A DNA stretch of 64,000 bases from Nitrospirales bacterium (lineage in GTDB: Bacteria > Nitrospirota > Nitrospiria > Nitrospirales > UBA8639), in NCBI GenBank assembly GCA_021604005.1, contig BQIV01000009.1, positions 1 to 64,000 on the forward strand. The letters are read 5' to 3'. Under the pieces are notes generated by a model. The model searched no databases. It had not been told where the DNA came from and saw only the letters and a program-made list of their open reading frames with translations. Made by a program: the position numbers and the translations under genes. Within the stretch, counting starts at the first letter, position 1; each line of letters begins with the position of its first letter. Positions 1 through 7,541 of this stretch are shown in pieces.

Positions 1-123
1 GAGGAAGCTCGACAGAGAATTACTCGGTGGATGCGGTGGTACAACGAGGAGCGTCCGCATCAAGCGTTAGGTTACCGGAGCCCGCACCAATTTCGGCACG
101 AACAACATGAACGGGTGGCTTGA
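1..123 (+). mobile_element. IS3-family transposase (OrfB), C-terminal fragment
   Basis: The first 41 codons of the window are open and end in TGA at 121-123. They read as the end of a DDE integrase core: a tryptophan-rich stretch, then WYNEERPHQALGYRSP, then a short tail. The phrase YNxxRPHxALGYxSPxxF is the usual C-terminus of IS3-group transposases and includes the catalytic glutamate region. The rest lies left of the window, so I cannot tell whether the element is intact. I did not find a convincing right terminal repeat in the next 140 bases. It sits just downstream of pilX. Confidence 0.85.
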
Positions 124-262
124 ATTCAGGGGAGCAGTACACATGTTCATAATGCATATCTGGAGGGAGGGAGTTGCTGTACGTTCGTGCTCCAGGTACC
201 TCTTGGACATGTTGCGGTTTCGCTCTATAGCCCAAGAAACCCTGCTTGCTTATGACGAGGCG

Positions 263-1573
263 TTACAATAGCTGCTTCCATTTTCTGACAATTAATGGTT
301 GACGAAGAACGGAAGCCCTGATAGCGCAACTATCGTATACCACAGTGAATGACCCAGCCAGATCAACCAGTTGATTTGTCCACACTCCCCCTTGAATCTG
401 TACTGGTCCCGGCGCACCATTCACACGGATGGTGCCTGCACTGATAATGCCTCCCTGCCATTGCACAGGCCCTTCAAGCAGGACATCACCAACGAGAAGA
501 AGCAGACCGGAACCTCGCATATTTTTTATTGAGAGGCCACCAGACATTGACGAAGCATCTACCAATACCGTTTGCGAAGATGACGTATCCCCCCAGGTGA
601 CCCCAGACTGATGGGTGGTCACGAGTGATGGTACCCCGGGCTGTAACGAATGAATCGCTTGCAACAATGGAATCTCCAGCATCCCCTGTTGCGGAGATGA
701 CGGAACACCAGAAAACACAGCTGGCCCTGTTGCTGAAGATGTGCTCCCGGTATACACCGGTGGCTTGGAAGGAGCCATCCCACATTGATCATGCCCACTC
801 ACCGCGTTCAATGGACCGGCAAATGATGCACCCTCTTTTGCATAGAGGGCTGCAAGGACATGCGGGATTGGAGGATGAACAACATCGACCTCAATCGTCG
901 CCGCTCCGCCGATTCCACCGGCTGACGATACGATTCGTTCAACTGGATACGATCCCTCTATCGGCACTTGGCTTGTGAATTCCAATGGTGTGAAGGCGTT
1001 TGCCGTTGGATAGCCATACAGAATGACGTTGCCAGAATTCGCTCGCGTATGCTTTTTGAGACTTCCATCACTGTCGACATAATGAGGAGAGTCGGATCGA
1101 TGCCCATCCCGCTCGGCATCGTACTCGGTCTTGTGCTTCACCTTCACCCAGTAAGGTAAATCCCGTTGAAGACTATTCGGCTGCATCATTGCATTCATTT
1201 GATTTCCACCGATGGGAAAATAGTTCGTATGACCTTTGTAAAAGGTCGTATCGTTTGATGAGCTCCAGTTGGCGGAGGTGAGAATATACGCAGTCCACCG
1301 AGGATCGTAGGTTTTCGTGAGATCCACAATCAGTTGTGGATTGCTGAGCACATCTCCACGCAATCGCGCCCGCCCTTCAGCGATTCCCGCTTCGGCAAGA
1401 TAAACATTTTCGACCCCACGCCGATAATTGCCACTGATCGTAATTTCTGTTGACGTCGCAGTGAGCACAGTTGCTCCCATGACACTTAAGACGGCCATCA
1501 GCATGAGGGCGGCGATTAACGCCACGCCTTTCGTGCTCGCGGGAGAACGTGTTCTGATATCGACTAGGGTCAT
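263..1573 (-). CDS. pilX: Type IV pilus assembly protein PilX-like
   Basis: A 436-residue protein with a PilX-type N-terminus: a short charged leader, then a hydrophobic helix at residues ~16-40 (GVALIAALMLMAVLSVMGATVL), then a TxxEIxISGNYRR segment and LAEAGIAEGRARL, which are typical of PilX_N proteins. It lacks the strict G/FTLIE prepilin cleavage motif, as many PilX proteins do. The rest is a long exported domain, longer than classical PilX (about 200 residues). It is the last gene of a leftward operon of pilin-like genes, 18 nt after pilW. It would act as a minor pilin in pilus assembly or as an adhesin-associated tip component. pilY1, which often follows pilX, is not seen; an IS3 fragment lies there instead. 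Confidence 0.75.
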   Translation of the reverse strand: MTLVDIRTRSPASTKGVALIAALMLMAVLSVMGATVLTATSTEITISGNYRRGVENVYLAEAGIAEGRARLRGDVLSNPQLIVDLTKTYDPRWTAYILTSANWSSSNDTTFYKGHTNYFPIGGNQMNAMMQPNSLQRDLPYWVKVKHKTEYDAERDGHRSDSPHYVDSDGSLKKHTRANSGNVILYGYPTANAFTPLEFTSQVPIEGSYPVERIVSSAGGIGGAATIEVDVVHPPIPHVLAALYAKEGASFAGPLNAVSGHDQCGMAPSKPPVYTGSTSSATGPAVFSGVPSSPQQGMLEIPLLQAIHSLQPGVPSLVTTHQSGVTWGDTSSSQTVLVDASSMSGGLSIKNMRGSGLLLLVGDVLLEGPVQWQGGIISAGTIRVNGAPGPVQIQGGVWTNQLVDLAGSFTVVYDSCAIRASVLRQPLIVRKWKQLL

Positions 1574-1591
1574 CGCACGCTTAGACTTTCT

Positions 1592-2194
1592 CTATGACAA
1601 CCCAATATTCCGGATAGACATTCGTGAATGTAACGTAAAGGTCCGATACCCATGGTTGAGTGGATAGCGCTGGTCAGGAGTTGCGGTTCTGGCTTTGATC
1701 GTCACAGCGACTTGCCGAATCTGTTGTGAATCGATCGTTGGAAGTCCATGTCGATTAAAATAGTGAATAGAAAAGCTTTCGATATGTTCAGCCACCGGTT
1801 GTCGCCCGCCTCCTGTATCACGACGCAAAGTCATCGTATCCCGATCATGCGAATAGCGAATGGATTCATTGGCATCCGTGGGACTTCCATTGCCATTGAG
1901 ATCGGCTTTGATATGAAGCTGCGTGGGGTGATAGACAATACCGTCAAAGTCATTCATGGCACTGCCATCGAGATTGACATGACGTGGATCATAACCAGCC
2001 ATTCTCAGTTCACGAAGAATGACATCCATGGCAGCTCGAGCATGTTGTTGCATATCTAGCGTATCGTCTCGCACCACTTGAGCGCGGACTTGCCCTGCAT
2101 ACACCGAATAAATCGTGCCGAGCGTCACAACGCCCAATGCGATGGAGACGACAACCTCTAACAGCGTAAACCCGTGATCGTTTCTCACCTTCAC
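1592..2194 (-). CDS. pilW: Type IV pilus minor pilin PilW-like
   Basis: A 200-residue pseudopilin. Residues 7-30 carry the class III signal HGFTLLEVVVSIALG with cleavage after glycine and Glu at +5, followed by a hydrophobic helix. The segment MQQHARAAMDVILRELRMAGYDP is the hallmark of PilW family proteins. The start is GTG at 2194; a second in-frame GTG lies two codons later. It is 6 nt downstream of pilV and 18 nt upstream of pilX, so the three are almost certainly co-transcribed. Its role is as a minor pilin that helps prime pilus assembly in the inner membrane and periplasm. PilD (also in this operon) would process it. Confidence 0.85.
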   Translation of the reverse strand: MKVRNDHGFTLLEVVVSIALGVVTLGTIYSVYAGQVRAQVVRDDTLDMQQHARAAMDVILRELRMAGYDPRHVNLDGSAMNDFDGIVYHPTQLHIKADLNGNGSPTDANESIRYSHDRDTMTLRRDTGGGRQPVAEHIESFSIHYFNRHGLPTIDSQQIRQVAVTIKARTATPDQRYPLNHGYRTFTLHSRMSIRNIGLS

Positions 2195-2200
2195 CCTGTC

Positions 2201-2623
2201 CTATTCCGTCAAGAGAGTCGACAGCGACGTCGCATGTGCATCAGCATCCCAGGCCACGGTCACAGTCACTGTCTGCATGCCAGGGGCAGGGGTCCCAGCT
2301 TCAACAACCACTGTCCGTTTGAATAATGGTGCGTCTATCATTGAACCGTAGGGTTCCGTACTCGTTGTGACCCCAGATAGTGACCGGCGATACCCCATTC
2401 GAAGGACTTCTTCGATTTGATCTTGTGCCAAGGTAACAGCCTTTGTCATTTTCTGACTCACTGACATGCCAGTAATGGATGCAGTGGAGAAGCCAGAAAT
2501 ACCGGTGATCGCAACAGAGATCAGCGCCATCGCCATCAAAACTTCTAACAAGCTGCTTCCGCGATTCGTCGCCATTTTCGACAACGCATTTCGAACATAT
2601 ACGATGAATATGTTGGTGTTCAT
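2201..2623 (-). CDS. pilV: Type IV pilus modification/minor pilin PilV-like
   Basis: A 140-residue protein with a relatively long 21-residue basic leader followed by GSSLLEVLMAMALISVAITG, a type IV prepilin-like signal in which FTL is replaced by SSL. Downstream, AVTLAQDQIEEVLRMGY matches the PilV/GspI style, where residues after the helix contain a conserved A..A..Q/E pattern. Its ATG overlaps the stop of the FimT-like gene by 4 nt (ATGA), indicating translational coupling. Inferred role: minor pilin of the type IV pilus or type II secretion pseudopilus; the neighbouring PilW and PilX favour the pilus. Confidence 0.8.
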   Translation of the reverse strand: MNTNIFIVYVRNALSKMATNRGSSLLEVLMAMALISVAITGISGFSTASITGMSVSQKMTKAVTLAQDQIEEVLRMGYRRSLSGVTTSTEPYGSMIDAPLFKRTVVVEAGTPAPGMQTVTVTVAWDADAHATSLSTLLTE

Positions 2624-3090
2624 GATTGAATCGTCACGCGACCTGTAATGCCAACCGTGACACGTTTCGTCCCTGCTGTATTGGAAAGGGTCACGGTCGC
2701 GAGATTGGACGCAGTCCCACGTGGATGAAAAATTGGATGATTCGTACTGGTAAGCATGACATCTTCATAATCCACACGAATATCACGTATGTTCAGAAGC
2801 TCCAATGGGTCTGGTCTCCCATTATTGTTATCGTCATCCAATATGGAATACCGGTGCGCATCAAGAAAAGTAATACGTTGCTTGTTGCCTTGCGTCACGG
2901 CTTTCGTCTTCGCCGCCATGAAGTCCGACGCCACTTGCCGCACTGCGCCATTCAACCGCCACTTTGGCAACTGAGACGAAAGCCACGATTGACTCAATAA
3001 CAAGATGATGGCCAACAACCCGACTACCGTCACTAACTCAATGAGACTATACCCACCCCGTGCTTGCAGTTGAGACAGACCAGGATTCAT
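2620..3090 (-). CDS. fimT: GspH/FimT-family pseudopilin
   Basis: A 156-residue pseudopilin. ARGGYSLIELVTVVGLLAIILL is a clear prepilin signal (cleavage after Gly, then YSLIE with Glu at +5) and membrane helix. The region LRQVASDFMAAKTKAVTQGNK fits the GspH/FimT domain. The start is taken at ATG 3090 because it overlaps the prepilin peptidase stop as ATGA; a TTG at 3111 would add seven residues but has no advantage. It belongs to the leftward pilD-fimT-pilV-pilW-pilX operon. It would be a minor pilin processed by the adjacent peptidase. Confidence 0.85.
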   Translation of the reverse strand: MNPGLSQLQARGGYSLIELVTVVGLLAIILLLSQSWLSSQLPKWRLNGAVRQVASDFMAAKTKAVTQGNKQRITFLDAHRYSILDDDNNNGRPDPLELLNIRDIRVDYEDVMLTSTNHPIFHPRGTASNLATVTLSNTAGTKRVTVGITGRVTIQS

Positions 3091-3869
3091 AGAAATCGTC
3101 CAAAATACCAATTCAGCATGTCTGTCCCGAAAAACAAGGTCAACACGGCTCCAAGGGATAGATACGGGCCAAATGGAATATACTGCCCTCTTTGTAAAAC
3201 TTTAAACGCCAGGAGAATCACACCGATCATGGATCCAACAATCGAGGCGACCATGAGTGTCAGCAACGCCGCCTTCCAGCCGAGAAACGCCCCGACCATA
3301 GCCAAGAGTTTAATATCACCTCCGCCAATACCTTCTTTGCCGAATAGGTAGGGACTAATCCAGGCTATCCCTAACAAGATCCCTCCACCCACCAGCACCC
3401 CAATCATGGAATTTACAAACCCGGTGGGCAGCACCGTTGATGCCGCAACAATCCCGAGGACAATTCCCGGTAATGAAATAACATCTGGAATAATTTGGTG
3501 ATCCCAATCAATCCACGTAATCGCCAAGAGCGCAGAAAATATGACCGCATAGATCACCGACTCCCACCCCCACTCAAAGCGCCAAAGAATGGCCATATAT
3601 CCCAACCCATTGGATAATTCGATGATGGGATATCGTGGGGGAATCGATGCATGACACTGCCGGCATCGTCCTCGCAGAAGAAGAAAACTCACGACGGGGA
3701 TATTGTCATACCAGCAAATCGTCTGCTTGCAATGTACGCAGGCAGAACGTGGAAATACAATGGAGAGGTCTTGGGGCACACGATGTATACAGACGGTCAA
3801 AAAACTTCCGATAATTAACCCAAAGAAAAATACCGATCCATATTCCAACATCAGCGGTACCATGGTCAT
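3087..3869 (-). CDS. pilD: Prepilin peptidase / N-methyltransferase (type IV leader peptidase)
   Basis: A 260-residue polytopic protein of family A24. The N-terminal domain has EYGSVFFFGLIIGSFLTVCIHRVP and the two zinc-type cysteine pairs CVHC and CRQC that mark the bifunctional peptidase/methylase form. The catalytic aspartates are in WIDWDHQIIPD and in the GxGD-type motif GGGDIKLLAMVGAFLGWK. It cleaves the leader from prepilins and N-methylates the new N-terminus in the inner membrane. ATG 3869 is followed by a second ATG at 3863 that has better spacing from a GGGAG; either could be used. It is the first gene of the minor pilin operon. Confidence 0.93.
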   Translation of the reverse strand: MTMVPLMLEYGSVFFFGLIIGSFLTVCIHRVPQDLSIVFPRSACVHCKQTICWYDNIPVVSFLLLRGRCRQCHASIPPRYPIIELSNGLGYMAILWRFEWGWESVIYAVIFSALLAITWIDWDHQIIPDVISLPGIVLGIVAASTVLPTGFVNSMIGVLVGGGILLGIAWISPYLFGKEGIGGGDIKLLAMVGAFLGWKAALLTLMVASIVGSMIGVILLAFKVLQRGQYIPFGPYLSLGAVLTLFFGTDMLNWYFGRFL

Positions 3870-3976
3870 CTCCCATTCACTTTTGATATTAGTCGAATCT
3901 ACGTAAAATCATGAGTTTACTTTCAGAAAGTGGCCTGCTACGATCCCCTACTTAGTCGCAATACTTTGATGCATAC

Positions 3977-4237
3977 ATGCTAGGAATTCATGAAGTGAAA
4001 AAACGGGATCTTCCTCCAGTCAAGCGTAAACGACCAGAAGCCTTAACGGATCGAGAGCAAGAAATTTTGCAGCTCATTTGGTCGGGACTCAAGAACAAAG
4101 AAATCGCCCAACGCCTCAAGATTAGCGTGAAGACCGTCGAAGCCCATAGGGCAAATATGATGAAGAAGGTACGCGTGTCGAATGCCGCCCAACTCCTGAA
4201 TGCGGCCATTCAGGAAGGTCTCATCCAGGTAAAGTAG
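3977..4237 (+). CDS. Small LuxR-type helix-turn-helix protein
   Basis: An 86-residue protein that is almost only a GerE/LuxR DNA-binding domain: LTDREQEILQLIWSGLKNKEIA followed by LKISVKTVEAHRANMMKKV. This is the canonical four-helix NarL-type HTH, with the recognition helix at SVKTVEAHRANM. There is no receiver or ligand domain, only about 25 basic N-terminal residues. It is divergent from pilD, whose start is about 110 nt away, so it could regulate the pilus operon; this is inference from position. Its 3' end overlaps the convergent rlmB end by 17 nt. Confidence 0.85.
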   Translation: MLGIHEVKKRDLPPVKRKRPEALTDREQEILQLIWSGLKNKEIAQRLKISVKTVEAHRANMMKKVRVSNAAQLLNAAIQEGLIQVK

Positions 4238-5081
4238 AACTGTCTCCCGGTTCATCAGCCAGACGTCGCTGCCGCATGGCTTCAAACAACACAATCGCAA
4301 CACTCACGGACAAATTCAGTGAATCAATTCGCCCGAGCATCGGTATCGATGCACGGTAGTCGCACTTTTTCAATACCCCAGGGCGAATTCCTTGTCCTTC
4401 CGCCCCGAACACCAATGCCGTTGGTCCCGTGAAATCTACGTCCGTATACGGAATATCTGCCGATGGATCGAGGGCACAGGTCATCACTTCGGCAGATTGA
4501 AGTTTTTCTACAAGCCGGTTGGTATTGCTGGCGCGTGCGACCCGCATATATTCAACAGCACCGGCAGACGCTCGAGCGACTCCGCTCGTTAGCCCTACTG
4601 AGCGATGTTTAGGGATAAAGATACCTTGGATTCCGGCGGCATCCGCCGTTCGAAGAATGGCGCCAAGATTTTGAGGGTCTTGTACGTTATCTAACACGAT
4701 GACAAATGCAGGAGAGTGTTGCCGGGTGACTTGGTCTAGCAATTCATCTTCATCCACATAGGACTTAGCGGTAACGAGACCGACAATACCCTGATGATTT
4801 CCTTGCGGTACGAGTCGATTGATTCGATCACGAGGTTCAACCGAAATCGGAACCTCTTGCGAACGAGCAAGCCGAACAATTTCAGCATACTGTGCATCGT
4901 CACGAATCACATGAAGGCGTAGCAAAGAACGGGTCCCTGCCCGGAGAACTTCTCGAAGTGCATGAAGACCGTAGACGAACTCTTGCCCGTTATCGTTTCC
5001 AGCGGGTTGTGCCGTCCGGTCGGTCTTCGAGAGTGATGCCTTGGGACGCCAGGTCTTGGCGAATTTTGTCGGCCGTGGCAA
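4221..5081 (-). CDS. rlmB: 23S rRNA (guanosine-2'-O)-methyltransferase RlmB (TrmH family)
   Basis: A 286-residue SPOUT methyltransferase. A substrate-binding domain begins at FVYGLHALREVLRAG (residues ~36-50). The three SpoU motifs follow: NLGAILRTADAAG, LVFGAEGQGIRP and LNLSVSVAIVLFEAMRQR, which form the trefoil knot binding S-adenosylmethionine. It would methylate the ribose of G2251 (E. coli numbering) in 23S rRNA. The ATG at 5081 lies inside the 3' end of cysS (92-nt overlap), giving about 35 extra basic residues before the conserved domain. cysS-rlmB is a common pairing. Other TrmH-family paralogues are hard to exclude by eye. Confidence 0.9.
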   Translation of the reverse strand: MPRPTKFAKTWRPKASLSKTDRTAQPAGNDNGQEFVYGLHALREVLRAGTRSLLRLHVIRDDAQYAEIVRLARSQEVPISVEPRDRINRLVPQGNHQGIVGLVTAKSYVDEDELLDQVTRQHSPAFVIVLDNVQDPQNLGAILRTADAAGIQGIFIPKHRSVGLTSGVARASAGAVEYMRVARASNTNRLVEKLQSAEVMTCALDPSADIPYTDVDFTGPTALVFGAEGQGIRPGVLKKCDYRASIPMLGRIDSLNLSVSVAIVLFEAMRQRRLADEPGDSSTLPG

Positions 5082-6489
5082 AGTCTTTCCTTTTTCTTGC
5101 CTGTAGACGGTTTTCTATTTGTTGCTCGATCCAATTACTATCAACTACGGAAGAAGGTGAAACATTCGCGATCGCTCCAAAAGTCACTGACTCATCAAAG
5201 GTACGGCTAAAGCTCCAATCCTTACTGGAAAGTTGAAAAAGACCGAGTGGAACACCAAACTGCCGAAAACTCTCGAGAGCCTGAGTTTTCGCCTCAGACG
5301 TCAATCCTCCCGATGCCAACCATTTATTGATCTCACCACGAAACCGCTGAAACTCTGCCAACGCCTTAGGGGTATTGAGATCATCATCCATGACTTGCTC
5401 AAATTGTTGTGAAAATTCAGCAAGAGCTTTTTCTAGAAGGCGACTGTTTTCTATTTGATCTTCTTGTCCAGACTCTTCCAAGCGCTCAAACAAACTATAG
5501 ATATTATCCAAAGCCGACTTGGCTTCAGAGAGAGCTTTATCGGAAAAATTCAGATCGCTTCTATAGTGGGTCGAAAGCAGAAAATACCTCAAGACTTCTG
5601 CCGTCACGTCATCTTCTTTTCCTTGTTCATCCTTCTTCCAAGGAGACTTCTGAAATATTTCCTGAATCGTAAAGAAGTTTCCCAAAGATTTTGACATCTT
5701 CTCTTCATCAATGGTGACAAATCCGTTGTGGACCCAATAGCGAGAAAATTCTTGTCCCGTGTATGCACATGATTGGGCCATTTCATTTTCATGGTGCGGA
5801 AAAACCAAGTCTTTTCCCCCTCCATGAATGTCGAATATCTCACCAAGATGCTTGATAGACATGACCGAACATTCAATGTGCCACCCTGGCCTCCCAAGTC
5901 CCCACGGACTCTCCCAGCCAGGCTCGCCTGCCTTTGCGCCTTTCCATAAGGCGAAGTCCATCGGATCCTTTTTCCGTACATCCACCTCAACTCTCGCCCC
6001 AGCCAACATTTCATCCTTCTTACGGCCGGAGAGACGCCCATAGGCTTCATACGCACTGACGTCATAATACACATCGTTTTCAACTTGATAGGCAAACCCC
6101 TTTTGGATCAAGCCTGCGATCATGTCAATAATTTCCGGCATATGCTGAGTGGCGCGCGGCTCGACATCCGGAATCCTGACTCGAAGGCGATTCATATCAC
6201 GGTAATACGCGTCGATATATGTTGCCACGATCTCCGTCCATACGACTTTTTCTTCCAGTGCCTTTTTGAGTATTTTGTCATCCACGTCCGTAAAGTTTCG
6301 AACATAGGTAACCGCGTACCCCTTGTGCTGGAGATATCGAGACAACACATCAAAGACTACCGCACTTCGAGCATGCCCCACATGACAATCGTCATACACC
6401 GTCACACCACAGACATACATCCGGACATGGTTATCCTGAAGAGCGACAAATCGTTCTTTTTTTCTGGTCAATGTATTAAAAATATTCAT
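4990..6489 (-). CDS. cysS: Cysteinyl-tRNA synthetase
   Basis: A 499-residue class I aminoacyl-tRNA synthetase of normal length. The signature HVGH (residues 36-39, in DDCHVGHARS) and the KMSKS loop (EEKMSKSLGNFF) are both intact. The zinc-site cysteine C27 (YVCGVT), GWHIECS and HHENE are also present. The C-terminal DALR-type region ends with a short basic tail. It charges tRNA-Cys in the cytoplasm. Its 3' end overlaps rlmB, so the two are likely co-transcribed. The upstream 230 bases contain one copy of a ~95-bp dispersed repeat. Confidence 0.97.
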   Translation of the reverse strand: MNIFNTLTRKKERFVALQDNHVRMYVCGVTVYDDCHVGHARSAVVFDVLSRYLQHKGYAVTYVRNFTDVDDKILKKALEEKVVWTEIVATYIDAYYRDMNRLRVRIPDVEPRATQHMPEIIDMIAGLIQKGFAYQVENDVYYDVSAYEAYGRLSGRKKDEMLAGARVEVDVRKKDPMDFALWKGAKAGEPGWESPWGLGRPGWHIECSVMSIKHLGEIFDIHGGGKDLVFPHHENEMAQSCAYTGQEFSRYWVHNGFVTIDEEKMSKSLGNFFTIQEIFQKSPWKKDEQGKEDDVTAEVLRYFLLSTHYRSDLNFSDKALSEAKSALDNIYSLFERLEESGQEDQIENSRLLEKALAEFSQQFEQVMDDDLNTPKALAEFQRFRGEINKWLASGGLTSEAKTQALESFRQFGVPLGLFQLSSKDWSFSRTFDESVTFGAIANVSPSSVVDSNWIEQQIENRLQARKRKDFATADKIRQDLASQGITLEDRPDGTTRWKR

Positions 6490-6525
6490 AATGTCAGCAA
6501 CGTAGTCATAGCGATTTTACGTAAA

Positions 6526-6620
6526 TATAGCGAAACCAAATACGTTCCAGCTGAAGTCGATCAACTAACCCCGCGCGATTACTCACTTCAAGCATGTGGA
6601 AGTTATTTGAAACGGCTACA
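6526..6620. repeat. ~95-bp MITE-like repeat, copy A
   Basis: This starts TATAGCGAAACCAAATACGTTCC and ends GGAAGTTATTTGAAACGGCTACA. The right end read on the other strand resembles the left end (TATAGC, five variable bases, CAAATA, then TTCC), so the unit has imperfect terminal inverted repeats. The centre contains CCGCGCG. The copy at 59517-59610 is almost the same length and matches at both ends and in the centre. No coding capacity. It lies between cysS and the yqaA-like gene. Confidence 0.75.
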
Positions 6621-6719
6621 GACAGACGTTCAACAACTTATGAGGACAACATTCGCCTTACGCGCATGCAAGTGAGTTCACTACCTATCTCGCTATACAG
6701 TAGACATGAACCTAGATGG

Positions 6720-7364
6720 CTACAACAATAGTTTAACAAGAGTAAATCCTCCCACCAATAAGACAAGGAACAGAATCGAAAACAGATCAAAGTACTTTTC
6801 TAAGATGAGTTTCACTGACGGACCGAATAGGCGTAAGGCTCCGCCGAGCAAGAAAAATCTCAAGCCACGACTCAATACCGAAGCGATGACGAAGGTCATA
6901 AAGTCAATGTGCGAGGCTCCAGCTGCCAGAGTGAATACTTTGTAAGGAATAGGAGAAAATCCTGCTGCAAAGACTGCCCAAAACGCATTATCGCTATACA
7001 ACGTTGATACTTTTTCAAACACTTCTGGCGTAAAACCTGGCACATATGCATAAAACCACTCGGCAATGATGGCCCACATCCCCATTCCGATTGCATACCC
7101 AACCATTCCACCGAAAACAGAACCTGCCAAACATATGCCGGCAAACCCTAAGGCACGCGATGGAGCTCCCACGCCCATAGCGACCAACAAGACATCAGGA
7201 GGAACAGGGAAAAAAGATGACTCCGCAAAGGCAATCAATAACAATGCGACTTTTGCATGGGGTGTGGTTGCCCAATGAATGACCCATTCGTAAAGCGCAC
7301 GAATAATTGTCGAGGGATGATATTTTGATCTCGGGGAAGATGACGGAAAAAAATTAGTCGGCAT
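6720..7364 (-). CDS. YqaA/DedA-type (VTT domain) membrane protein
   Basis: A 214-residue membrane protein with about five hydrophobic segments. The first region, LLLIAFAESSFFPVPPDVLLVAMGVG, has the ESSFFPVPPD motif of the YqaA branch of the SNARE-associated/VTT (DedA) family. A second conserved part is AAGFSPIPYKVFTLAAGA, the F/G-x-x-P-I/L-P-x-K/R motif. DedA-like proteins are linked to membrane lipid homeostasis and envelope integrity; the exact substrate is unknown here. The gene stands alone and is not obviously in an operon. The window does not show which lipid is involved. Confidence 0.85.
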   Translation of the reverse strand: MPTNFFPSSSPRSKYHPSTIIRALYEWVIHWATTPHAKVALLLIAFAESSFFPVPPDVLLVAMGVGAPSRALGFAGICLAGSVFGGMVGYAIGMGMWAIIAEWFYAYVPGFTPEVFEKVSTLYSDNAFWAVFAAGFSPIPYKVFTLAAGASHIDFMTFVIASVLSRGLRFFLLGGALRLFGPSVKLILEKYFDLFSILFLVLLVGGFTLVKLLL

Positions 7365-7383
7365 TGCTCGTTGTATATTATCT

Positions 7384-7410
7384 TACAGCCGTTTCAAATA
7401 ATTTCCATCC
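7384..7410. repeat. Fragment of the ~95-bp repeat (one end only)
   Basis: The stretch CAGCCGTTTCAAATAATTTCC matches the reverse complement of the right end of the repeat copies at 6526-6620 and 59517-59610 with few mismatches. The other half of the unit is not recognisable. It lies just upstream of the yqaA-like gene. Confidence 0.5.
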
Positions 7411-7468
7411 ATTGAGGGGAATGTTTTCGCAGCATTGGTACCTGTGGGACCGTCTGGTTTACGCAGAA

Positions 7469-7499
7469 AAAAACCCGCCTCGGATTGAGACGGGTTTTT
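7469..7499 (-). terminator. Rho-independent terminator of the por operon
   Basis: A 13-bp stem (AAAAACCCGCCTC / GAGACGGGTTTTT, one mismatch) with a 5-base loop. A-rich and T-rich flanks on both sides allow it to work in both directions. It lies 43 nt beyond the stop of the last por gene. Confidence 0.9.
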
Positions 7500-7541
7500 A
7501 AAATTTCGTCAATGCGAAGATGCTGAAGAGACGAATGTTCG

